Positions 57,404 to 64,000 of a stretch of DNA of 64,000 nt are shown piece after piece. How positions within the stretch are numbered: the stretch's first letter is position 1; every line of letters begins with the position of its first letter. The position numbers were made by a program, and so were the translations under genes. Source of the DNA: Cedecea selenatireducens. Its GTDB lineage: Bacteria; Pseudomonadota; Gammaproteobacteria; Enterobacterales; Enterobacteriaceae. The DNA is taken from the NCBI RefSeq assembly GCF_042138895.1, contig NZ_JBHIKW010000010.1, forward strand, positions 62,001 to 126,000, read 5' to 3'. The notes beneath the pieces were generated by a model. It was not told where the DNA came from and did no database searches. It saw nothing but the letters and a program-made list of their open reading frames with translations.

Positions 57404-58204
57404 TCAGTTTTGCAGCGCCAGCAGGCTTTTTATCGTGTGCTGGACCGCGCTCTCGTCATTGCTGCCGGTGATAAAGCGCGCCGCGGCCTTCGTCTCCTCA
57501 AACGCATTGCGCATCGCGAAGCTGTATTCCGCCTGAGCCAGCAGCTCGAGGTCGTTATAGCCATCGCCAAACGCCAGGGTTTCCGCCGGGCTGACGTTCA
57601 GTAACTGCTGGAGCTTTTGTACCGTCGTCCCTTTGTGAACGCCATAATCGGCAATATCAATCCACGCCGCTTCGGACACCACGATATAAACATCCTGCTC
57701 AAAAGGCGCGAGCACCGGCCGGGTCTGCGGGCAGTTTCCGGCTTCGTCATAGACGCTTATCTTCACAAAGTCGCAGTTAAGTTCTGCGAAAGAGTCCACC
57801 TGCGCCAGGCGGGCGTAGGACTGGCGCATTTTGTCTTTAAGGCGCTGCGGCACGTCTTTGCGAATAAACGCGCTCTCGCTGCCGCAGGCAATAATCACGT
57901 GGTTGTCGCTGGCGGCCTCCAGCGTGTCGATGATGCGTAATCCCAGCGCATTATTGATAAGCGACTCGTAGATGTACTCCCCGTTCCTTTTGATGCGCGT
58001 GGCGCTGTCGCCGATTATCCATAAATCCTGACGGTAATCGGCGAACAGCTCTTCCACCCGCTGGCACTGCTTGCCGGTGCAGGCGGCGAAATGGACGCCT
58101 TTTTGCGCCATTAAGCGGTGCGTTTGGGCAAATAATTCACGGTCATAGTCGCCGTGGCTATTGAGGAAAGTGCCGTCCAGGTCGGTAATGATCAGCTTTA
58201 TCAT
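57404..58204 (-). CDS. Cof-type HAD-IIB phosphatase
   Basis: The 266-residue protein has the four HAD motifs: D-x-D in ITDLDGTFLN (residues about 7-13), a threonine in FAACTGKQ, a lysine in YGVHKGTTVQKL, and the acidic pair in AFGDGYNDLELL. The cap is of the C2B type, as in SupH/YbiV-like sugar phosphatases. It should dephosphorylate a small sugar or nucleotide phosphate in the cytosol. It is the second gene of an operon with a phosphoribosyltransferase (34-base gap), so a nucleotide or ribose phosphate is a plausible substrate. Confidence 0.87.
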   Translation of the reverse strand: MIKLIITDLDGTFLNSHGDYDRELFAQTHRLMAQKGVHFAACTGKQCQRVEELFADYRQDLWIIGDSATRIKRNGEYIYESLINNALGLRIIDTLEAASDNHVIIACGSESAFIRKDVPQRLKDKMRQSYARLAQVDSFAELNCDFVKISVYDEAGNCPQTRPVLAPFEQDVYIVVSEAAWIDIADYGVHKGTTVQKLQQLLNVSPAETLAFGDGYNDLELLAQAEYSFAMRNAFEETKAAARFITGSNDESAVQHTIKSLLALQN

Positions 58205-58238
58205 GTTGTTATCCCATCGGTAAGCGTTCTGTAGGCGT

Positions 58239-58757
58239 TTATATTTTTAGTTTTGAGACGAAGGGCAGATTGCGGTACTTATTTTCCCACGGCATGCCGT
58301 AGCCGATGAGCAGGTCATCGTTGTCCATGATGTAGGCATGAAATTGCTCCACGGGGATCTCTACGCGGCCCGGCTTCACAAACAAAGTGGCAATGGCGAG
58401 CGATTTCGGGGCGTAGTTCTCGATTAAATGTTCGACCAGGCGCTTCATGGTGCCGCCGGACTCGATGGCATCATCCACCAAAATCACGTCTTTCCCCTTG
58501 ATGCCAATATTGTCGTGGTAAACGATGGTAGAGCCGTTATTTCTGTCGCCCGGCGTGTGCGGGCAGGAAATGTAGTCCATTGATATATCGAAAGTTAGCT
58601 GCCTGACCAGGTCGGCGGTAAACAGGATCCCGCCGGGAACGACCGTAATCACAACCGCCTCGTGATAGCGACTATTAAGCTCTCTGGCGACCTTCGTTAC
58701 GCCATCGGCAATCGTCGATTCGTTCATCACTATCTGCCCAACATGGTTATTTCTCAC
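58239..58757 (-). CDS. Hypoxanthine-type phosphoribosyltransferase paralogue
   Basis: The 172-residue protein has the HPRT layout. PGGILFTADLVRQL matches the family's GGxxFxADL loop. The PRPP-binding motif is VILVDDAIESGGTMKRLV, where the housekeeping enzyme has VEDIIDSGNT. The sequences SLAIATLFVKPGR and IGYGMPWENKYRNLPFV are near the end. The Ala in place of Ile and Glu in place of Asp in the PRPP loop set it apart from Hpt and Gpt. It may salvage an unusual base. The GTG start follows GAGG. It heads the operon with the HAD gene, near a DeoR regulator. Confidence 0.85.
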   Translation of the reverse strand: MRNNHVGQIVMNESTIADGVTKVARELNSRYHEAVVITVVPGGILFTADLVRQLTFDISMDYISCPHTPGDRNNGSTIVYHDNIGIKGKDVILVDDAIESGGTMKRLVEHLIENYAPKSLAIATLFVKPGRVEIPVEQFHAYIMDNDDLLIGYGMPWENKYRNLPFVSKLKI

Positions 58758-58774
58758 TGCTGAATCCTCATTCG

Positions 58775-58830
58775 TTATCTTATGCTCGATGTTGCTCGAT
58801 TAACATAAGATCTAATGCTCGGTTGTGCAA
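58775..58830. promoter_or_regulatory. Repeats upstream of the phosphoribosyltransferase gene, candidate operator
   Basis: ATCTTATG (58777-58784) and CATAAGAT (58804-58811) form an inverted repeat. Inside it TGCTCGAT occurs twice, ten bases apart (58783 and 58793), with a third variant, TGCTCGGT, at 58816. This is the kind of multi-site operator used by DeoR-type regulators, but the binding protein is unknown. Confidence 0.45.
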
Positions 58831-58927
58831 TATGAAGACGGTCTCATGCTGCAATTTTGTGATCTTTAACGATCGAATGGAGAGTTATGTGCCCAATGTG
58901 GCAAGACCGAGCATTGGGCGGAAGATC

Positions 58928-59725
58928 TTAGGGGCGAAGATCGAAGCGGATCGGCAGCGTGAGCATAATTTGCGCCTGTCCTGGGGCGATGTCTTCGGTG
59001 GGGGCGGGCAGAGGCGTCGCGCGAGCCGGCAGGGCAAGTGCTTCTCGATCCAGCGTTGGCGTGCCGCTGCTTTTTTCCAGCGCCACGCTGAGGACCTGGC
59101 CATGCCTGTCGAGCGTCAGGCTCAGGTAAACCACGCCCTGCGCCTGTTGGCGTAAGGCCTGAGCCGGGTAACGTTTGAAGCGGTCCAGGCGCTGGCGCAG
59201 CAGGCTGACCCAGTTCACTTCGCCGGGGCTGGGTGCGCTGACGGTGCTGCTCCCTGCGGTACCGGCGCTTTGCTGAGGATGGCTGGCGGGCGCGTGGGTT
59301 TCGGGCGCAGGTGGCGTGGGTGCCGGCGGTACTTCGGCATCGTGTGGCTTAACCGGCTGAGGTCTGGTTTTGGCACTGTGGCGCACTTTTTTGGCGACCA
59401 CGATTTCCGGGTTCGGGGCTTCCACGCTTTTCACCTCTTCTTTTGGCTCTGCTTTCTCCTGAGGCGCTGCCGACCGTATCTGTTTGATCTTATCGGGCTG
59501 CTTCTCCGGCGTGGCCGTGGATGCCGGGTCGGTAGAGGGTAAAATCATCAGTGCAATAGGCGGTGGCGCGGTGGCCGGCTGTTCCTGCGTGGGCCGATAA
59601 GCGAGCCAAAGGAACACGCCAGCGTGCAGCAAAAGCGCCAGCAGTAGCCCTGTACCCCGGCGTGAGGCGGGCAGGCTGTCGGGCCAGGCAGGAAGAGGTT
59701 GTCTTATCGGCAGGGGTGAAGGCAT
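58928..59725 (-). CDS. TonB-like energy transducer
   Basis: The 265-residue protein has a short cytoplasmic start and one transmembrane anchor (TGLLLALLLHAGVFLWLAY, residues about 24-42). A Pro/Lys/Glu-rich periplasmic spacer follows (residues about 50-170), then a C-terminal TonB domain (QRLDRFKRYPAQALRQQAQGVV, seen as RLDRFKRYPAQAL, then GVVYLSLTLDRHGQVLSVAL). It passes proton-motive energy to outer-membrane receptors. Lying just after the sigma-FecR pair and near the receptor gene, it is probably a dedicated TonB (like HasB), not the housekeeping one. The ATG at 59725 is preferred to a TTG two codons earlier. Confidence 0.88.
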   Translation of the reverse strand: MPSPLPIRQPLPAWPDSLPASRRGTGLLLALLLHAGVFLWLAYRPTQEQPATAPPPIALMILPSTDPASTATPEKQPDKIKQIRSAAPQEKAEPKEEVKSVEAPNPEIVVAKKVRHSAKTRPQPVKPHDAEVPPAPTPPAPETHAPASHPQQSAGTAGSSTVSAPSPGEVNWVSLLRQRLDRFKRYPAQALRQQAQGVVYLSLTLDRHGQVLSVALEKSSGTPTLDREALALPARATPLPAPTEDIAPGQAQIMLTLPIRFDLRP

Positions 59726-59863
59726 GACCAAATTACTCCGCAGCCGGGCGGCTGGTTATCGTTTCAGGAGAGATAAGAGAGAGGACACGCGAACTGCGTA
59801 AACGGGCAGGCTCGAATGAATAACGAGACAATCAGCATGGATAAACCATCAGCGAAGCATTAT

Positions 59864-60850
59864 TCACTGCCGTGAAAGGCTGACCCAGTAGCGCGACAGC
59901 GTATTTATCCTGATGGGTAAGACGCGCGGTAAGGCGGCCAGAATCTCATCGGTATCCGTTAGCGGGAAAACGCCCGACAGCCGCAGGGAAGCTATGTCCT
60001 CGTCGCAGCGTAAAACGCCCGGGCGATAGCGGTTTACTTCCCGCAGGAAATCCCCGAGCGGCATATTGTCGGCCAGCAGTTTACCGTGAACCCAGCCGGG
60101 CTCTTTTTCACCGCCGTGCAGGCCCCCGGACTGTTCTTGCGTCAGCCATGCTCCCTGGCCCGCGCCGAGCTGCAGCCCGGCCAGCCCCGAGCTACGCGGA
60201 TAAAGACGCACGGCTCCGTGGTAAACGGCAATACGAGTACGTTCCGGCTCCAGCTTTACGCGGAATTGAGTGCCGAGAGCCAGCACTTTACCGTGAGGTG
60301 TCGTCACGCTAAAAGGCCTGGGCCAGGCCGACAGCTTTTCACGCTGCCCGGTGGTAATCAGCAGGTCGCCGCTGAGCAGCTCAATCTGACGCTGCTGCCC
60401 GGTAAAATTTACGTTTAGCGCGGTTTGGGTGTCCAGCATCAACTGGCTACCTTCGCTGAGTTCAACCTGTCGCTGTTCGCCCGTTGCGGTGCGGTAATCG
60501 GCCGTGAACGTTTCCCAGCCGTGCTGCTGCCTGCCCCACTCAAGCGAGCCTCCGACCAGCAGTAAAGCGCCTAACCCTTTTAAGGCGTGACGCCTGCCGC
60601 TGTTTTTTAACGAGGAGAGGCTTTTCTGCGCCAGCTTGCCGTCAACCTGCCTGAAGCCGGCGCATACCGCTTCAATGTGCCGCCACGCACGCTGGTTATC
60701 GGCGCTCTCCGCCAGCCAGTTTTGCCAGTTCTTTTTGTCCTGCTCGCTCACCTCATCAGACATCATCAGCGTAAGCCATGACGCCGCAGCGTAAGCGCTA
60801 TTGCGGTTGAGTTCCTGCCCGTTTCGGTCGACTAAACGTTCGGGGATCAT
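59864..60850 (-). CDS. FecR-family anti-sigma/sigma-regulator protein
   Basis: The 328-residue protein has the DUF4880 N-terminal domain (AYAAASWLTLMMSDEVSEQD, then WQNWLAESADNQRAWRHIE). One hydrophobic segment lies near residues 89-104 (LKGLGALLLVGGSLEWG). A FecR domain in the periplasm follows (residues about 115-215: TATGEQRQVELSEGSQLML ... VTTPHGKVLALGTQFRV). It should carry the signal from the STN domain of the receptor to the sigma factor. Its ATG overlaps the sigma stop (TGATG), so the two are coupled. Confidence 0.92.
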   Translation of the reverse strand: MIPERLVDRNGQELNRNSAYAAASWLTLMMSDEVSEQDKKNWQNWLAESADNQRAWRHIEAVCAGFRQVDGKLAQKSLSSLKNSGRRHALKGLGALLLVGGSLEWGRQQHGWETFTADYRTATGEQRQVELSEGSQLMLDTQTALNVNFTGQQRQIELLSGDLLITTGQREKLSAWPRPFSVTTPHGKVLALGTQFRVKLEPERTRIAVYHGAVRLYPRSSGLAGLQLGAGQGAWLTQEQSGGLHGGEKEPGWVHGKLLADNMPLGDFLREVNRYRPGVLRCDEDIASLRLSGVFPLTDTDEILAALPRVLPIRINTLSRYWVSLSRQ

Positions 60851-61359
60851 CAGCTTAGGGCAAAGAAGCAGTGCAGGTTAGCGCGCTGAAGATATTGCTT
60901 AACGGAGCTGCTGGAAACGCGCAGGCGTTCGGCAATGTCGCAATAGCGCATGCCCTGCAGGTGTGCCAGCAGGAAGGCTTCTCTGACCTGAGAAGGCAGG
61001 CCGTCCAGCGCCGCATCAATCTGTTCCAGCACTTCCAGAATCAGCAGCCTGGCTTCGGGGGAAGGGTGTTCCTGTTCCGGCTGGGAGGCCAGCGCGTCCA
61101 GCCAGGCCTCTTCGATTTTCTTGCGGCGATAATGGTTGGCTATCAGCCGCCGGGCAACCGTGGCGAGGAAAGGGCGCGGCTGGCGAATGGAAACCAGATC
61201 GGGGCTGACCAGGATATTAATAAAGGTATCCTGAGTAAGATCCTGCGCCTGTTCCGGGCAGCCGACCTTATTGCGCAGCCAGTGGTAAAGCCAGCGCTGA
61301 TGATCGCAGTAAAGCTGCTGTGCAACCTGTTGGGAACGGGACATGACGTGACTCACCAT
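60850..61359 (-). CDS. ECF RNA polymerase sigma factor, FecI-like
   Basis: The 169-residue protein has sigma region 2 (WLRNKVGCPEQAQDLTQDTF, PRPFLATVARRLIANHYRRK) and region 4 (LPSQVREAFLLAHLQGMRYCDIAERL, visible as LPSQVREAFLLAHLQGM and YCDIAERLRVSSSSVKQYL). It belongs to the iron-starvation FecI group. A Fur box lies 27 bases upstream. It heads the sigma-FecR pair and should drive transcription of the receptor gene. A start five codons later is possible. Confidence 0.93.
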   Translation of the reverse strand: MVSHVMSRSQQVAQQLYCDHQRWLYHWLRNKVGCPEQAQDLTQDTFINILVSPDLVSIRQPRPFLATVARRLIANHYRRKKIEEAWLDALASQPEQEHPSPEARLLILEVLEQIDAALDGLPSQVREAFLLAHLQGMRYCDIAERLRVSSSSVKQYLQRANLHCFFALS

Positions 61360-61385
61360 CGATCGGTATCAGGGCGTGATAAATA

Positions 61386-61404
61386 TTAAATGATAATCAT
61401 TATT
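61386..61404 (-). promoter_or_regulatory. Fur box upstream of the sigma gene
   Basis: The core TGATAATCATTAT inside 61386-61404 matches most of the 19-base Fur consensus. It predicts iron repression of the sigma-FecR genes. Confidence 0.85.
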
Positions 61405-61505
61405 ATTTTCATTTCTCTATTTTTATGTCAAGAGATTGCGGAGTATTAATGTACTTTTGCGAGCAATGAGAACGCAGCGCCTGGGCTGGCGCTGCGGATA
61501 AGCCA

Positions 61506-64000
61506 TTAGAATTTCTGAGAAATACTCAGCTTGATGTTGCGCCCGATGCCGGAGACGGACTCGCCCAGATACGGGTAGTAGTCGGTGTTAAACAGGTTAT
61601 CGACGGCAACGCGCGCCTCCATGCCTTTAACCTGTTCCGGCTGCCAGGTGGCAAACAGCCCCTGCAGGGCATAGCCTTTGGTTTTTGGTAGTGCCCAGAT
61701 GCCCGCTAACGGGTCACCGTCCTGCGGCGAACGGTCCTGCTTGCGCGCCATATCCATCGTCCAGCCGAACGTCATGTTCCATTCCGGGGCTTTTACGCCC
61801 AGCGTGGTGTGTGCGGTGACGGGCGGAATTTCTGCGATCCAGGTTTTATTACCCCAAGGGTCGCGCGGCGAAGCATCACGCTGGCCACGAATGGTGGAGA
61901 ACGAGAGGCTGCCAAACATGCGGTGGCTGTCGTAAAACGACTCAATTTCCAGTCCCTGGATGGTGTATCCCGGCAGGTTACGGTAGTTCGACAGCGGAGA
62001 GCCGCAGTTCGCGCCACTTTTCACCGACTGCGCCCCGCACAGTACGCCGCGGCGATAGAAGATTTCGTCTTTGCCGCGGTTGCGGAACAGCGTGGTGCGG
62101 ATTTGCACGCTGTCGTCGTCTGCCAGCAGGTCGTTGAAGTTGAGGATCATCCCACCGCGAACGCTGTGGATGGTTTCAACCTTCAGGTCGCGGCTGGTGC
62201 CTGAGACGTTAGACAGCGCGTACTGCACGGTGTACTGCTCGTCGATCGTCGGCGCACGCCATGTACGGGTGACGTCGGCAAACAGCGACATATTCGGCGT
62301 GGCCTTCCAGACCAGCCCAAGCGCAGGCGTAAAGCCGTGATAGCTTTTGCTGCTGTAGTCGTGGCCGACTTTAGGATCGCTGCTGTTGTACATTGAGGCG
62401 ATATTTGGCTCGCCGGTATTCGTCACGCTGTCGTAGCGCACGCCTGGCGTAACGGTGACGCTGCCGAGCGTCATGCTGTCCTGTATATACAGGCCGCGCG
62501 TTTGCTGCTCCCCTGCAGGCATGTAATACGGCTGGAAGTAGCCATAGTTGTAGGCCGCGTTCTTCTTGTAGCCAGGGTAGAACATCAGCGCGTCGCGTTG
62601 ATTTTTATGCCAGCTCGCGCCGATTTCCAGCAGGTGATCCACCGGCCCGGTGCTGAAACGGCTTTTGTTACTGACCTCCACCAGGTTGTCTTTGTAGTCC
62701 ACCCAGCTCTCATTGCCGAGCGTGCCGAGGAAGCTGGAAGTGCCTGCGGAGTCAGGGCGAGTGTCGTGCTGTTTGGTTTTGGACCAGGCATAGCTCAGCG
62801 TCAGATCTATCCACGGGTTTTCTGCCGGGGCCAGATTCCACTTCACGGAGTAGTTTTCATCGGTCTGGTTGCGGTACACCAGCTTCCTGCGCCAGGCTTC
62901 GTCGAACCCGTATTTGTTGATATCGGCCTGACTGGGGGCGGCGATGTCGTCCCGCTTGGCGGCAAAAGGCTGCCAGCCTGTGGATTCCGAATGCATGGCC
63001 GAGAGCGTCAGCGTCTGCGAGTCGGTCAGATAGAGGTTGGTTTTTGCCAGCCAGGTGCCCTGCCGGTTGGCGGAATAGTCGAAATGGGTGCCGTCCGGGC
63101 GGGTAATGTTGCCGCCGTCGCGTTTGCTGGCGTAGAGCATACCGTCGGCAAAGCCTTCCGGAGTTTTGCCGTACAGCGCCCCGCTGTAGATATTCTGGTT
63201 ATCGTTGGTGTGGAAGCCGTACTTCAGCATGCCGCCAAAGTTTTCACCGGGCTGTAGCAGGTCGGCCGCGTCTTTGGTGACGATTTTAATGCTGCCGCCG
63301 AAGCCGCCGTTGCCGTTGGCGAGGTTAAACGGGCCCTTATCGACGTCGATCTGCTTGATAAGCTCCGGCTCGATAAACACCGAACCCTGGCGGTACTTCT
63401 CAAACCCTTTGGGCGCGCCGTCCAGCGTCACTTTGATGTCTTCCATGCCGCCCATGCCCCAGATGTTCAGGCTCTGCCCGCCCGGACGTGGTGAACCGGC
63501 AGAAGAGACGCCCGGCAGTTTATCCAGCAGTTCGGCGACGTTATCCGCCTGGATCCGCTCGATATTCTCTTTCTTCAGCGTTGAGCGCCCGGCCACCACG
63601 CTGTCGTCCAGGCCGCTGACCACGGAAAGCTCCGGCACACTAATCGGCGCGGTTTCACCGGCGGCGGCTCCCGTGGAGACGAGTCGATAGCTGTTTCCCT
63701 CGCGAACGGCTTTCAGGCCGCTGCCTGACAGCAGATGGTCAAACGCACTCTGTACCGAGTAGCGCCCCTTGAGGCCCGAAGTGGTTTTATTCGCAGCCTG
63801 GTCTGGGGTGAAAACGAGCATCACGTTGGCATCGCTTGCCAGCGTTTGCAGGGCGCTGCTCAAAGGCCCGGCAGGCACGGAAAACGCCTGACTGGCGGCT
63901 GAGGAGGCTTCTGTCGCCCAGGAAAACGTGGGTAAACCGGTTGCCAGCGCCAGCAGGCCGGATAAAGCAATGCCAGACGCAAACGGGGCGCGAGGGAGCT
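61506..64000 (-). CDS. TonB-dependent receptor with signalling (STN) domain, probably haem/iron; 5' end beyond window
   Basis: At least 830 residues are present; the frame remains open to the window edge within a probable signal peptide (ALSGLLALATGLPTFSWA). The mature protein starts with a secretin/TonB N-terminal signalling domain (FSVPAGPLSSALQTLASDAN to NSYRLV), found in FecA, FpvA and HasR-type transducers. Next come a candidate TonB box (ELSVVSG), the plug (NVAELLDKLPGVSSAG, GNGGFGGSIKIVT) and the 22-strand barrel ending IKLSISQKF. TWRAPTIDEQY resembles the FRAP box of haem/haemoglobin receptors, which with the dedicated TonB favours a HasR-like haem role. The substrate is not certain. 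The receptor gene lies upstream of the sigma gene on the same strand, not downstream as in fec. Confidence 0.88.
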   Translation of the reverse strand, partial: LPRAPFASGIALSGLLALATGLPTFSWATEASSAASQAFSVPAGPLSSALQTLASDANVMLVFTPDQAANKTTSGLKGRYSVQSAFDHLLSGSGLKAVREGNSYRLVSTGAAAGETAPISVPELSVVSGLDDSVVAGRSTLKKENIERIQADNVAELLDKLPGVSSAGSPRPGGQSLNIWGMGGMEDIKVTLDGAPKGFEKYRQGSVFIEPELIKQIDVDKGPFNLANGNGGFGGSIKIVTKDAADLLQPGENFGGMLKYGFHTNDNQNIYSGALYGKTPEGFADGMLYASKRDGGNITRPDGTHFDYSANRQGTWLAKTNLYLTDSQTLTLSAMHSESTGWQPFAAKRDDIAAPSQADINKYGFDEAWRRKLVYRNQTDENYSVKWNLAPAENPWIDLTLSYAWSKTKQHDTRPDSAGTSSFLGTLGNESWVDYKDNLVEVSNKSRFSTGPVDHLLEIGASWHKNQRDALMFYPGYKKNAAYNYGYFQPYYMPAGEQQTRGLYIQDSMTLGSVTVTPGVRYDSVTNTGEPNIASMYNSSDPKVGHDYSSKSYHGFTPALGLVWKATPNMSLFADVTRTWRAPTIDEQYTVQYALSNVSGTSRDLKVETIHSVRGGMILNFNDLLADDDSVQIRTTLFRNRGKDEIFYRRGVLCGAQSVKSGANCGSPLSNYRNLPGYTIQGLEIESFYDSHRMFGSLSFSTIRGQRDASPRDPWGNKTWIAEIPPVTAHTTLGVKAPEWNMTFGWTMDMARKQDRSPQDGDPLAGIWALPKTKGYALQGLFATWQPEQVKGMEARVAVDNLFNTDYYPYLGESVSGIGRNIKLSISQKF

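Noticed and set aside
1..64000. tRNA, rRNA, insertion sequences, prophage genes or integrases
   Set aside because: Looked for across the window; no cloverleaf, rRNA, transposase or phage signature was seen.

Overview
The window is chromosomal DNA from a member of the Enterobacteriaceae. Almost every housekeeping gene has the length and signature residues of its E. coli counterpart (fdoG, fdhD, aldB, selAB, mtlADR, gorA, rlmJ, prlC, rsmJ, uspAB, pitA, yhiN). The gene order is not that of E. coli K-12: blocks that lie apart there are joined here, and several accessory blocks are inserted. The genus cannot be fixed from the sequence alone; something near Enterobacter, Cedecea or Kluyvera would fit.

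Layout. (1) 1-10.1 kb: formate dehydrogenase-O (fdoH 3' part off the window, fdoG with an in-frame TGA selenocysteine codon and SECIS hairpin), divergent fdhD, then aldB, and the selenocysteine machinery selA-selB with the yibF glutathione S-transferase gene. (2) 10.2-11.8 kb: a LysR regulator divergent from a flavodoxin-fold quinone reductase. (3) 11.8-16.6 kb: the mannitol operon mtlA-mtlD-mtlR, preceded by an array of CRP sites, then yibL. (4) 16.8-27.8 kb: accessory genes: an autotransporter, a DUF1471 peptide, a GNAT enzyme, a DUF1127/MocR pair, a HEPN-transmembrane protein, nudI, an omptin protease, a GNAT remnant and the Kdo hydroxylase kdoO. (5) 28.1-44.8 kb: an AT-richer island, all genes on the minus strand. 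It is a chaperone-usher fimbrial locus (pilin, usher, two chaperones, minor pilin, EAL-LuxR regulator, adhesin) that runs on into six genes for Ig-like/repeat proteins with no visible signal peptide, and ends in a PapI/FaeA-like regulator. (6) 44.8-56.5 kb: conserved gorA, rlmJ, an acid phosphatase, prlC, rsmJ, a DUF559 gene, uspA, uspB, pitA, yhiN. (7) 56.6-58.9 kb: a DeoR regulator convergent with a small operon for a hypoxanthine-type phosphoribosyltransferase and a HAD phosphatase. (8) 58.9-64 kb: an iron-responsive surface-signalling system (TonB-dependent receptor with STN domain, Fur box, ECF sigma, FecR, dedicated TonB).

The fimbrial island is the most unusual part. The adhesin gene is followed after 15 bases by the first Ig-like gene. 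The following Ig-like genes have good ribosome sites and hairpins between most of them, and they form a graded series of paralogues from four-domain proteins to a one-domain fragment. How such proteins, lacking Sec signals, would reach fimbriae or the cell surface is not apparent.

A palindromic, GC-rich intergenic repeat with ends of the CCCTCACCCC...GGGTGAGGG type occurs at three places. At two of them it has expanded into tandem arrays, and each array carries its own spacer sequence. No tRNA or rRNA genes, insertion sequences, prophage or CRISPR arrays were found.
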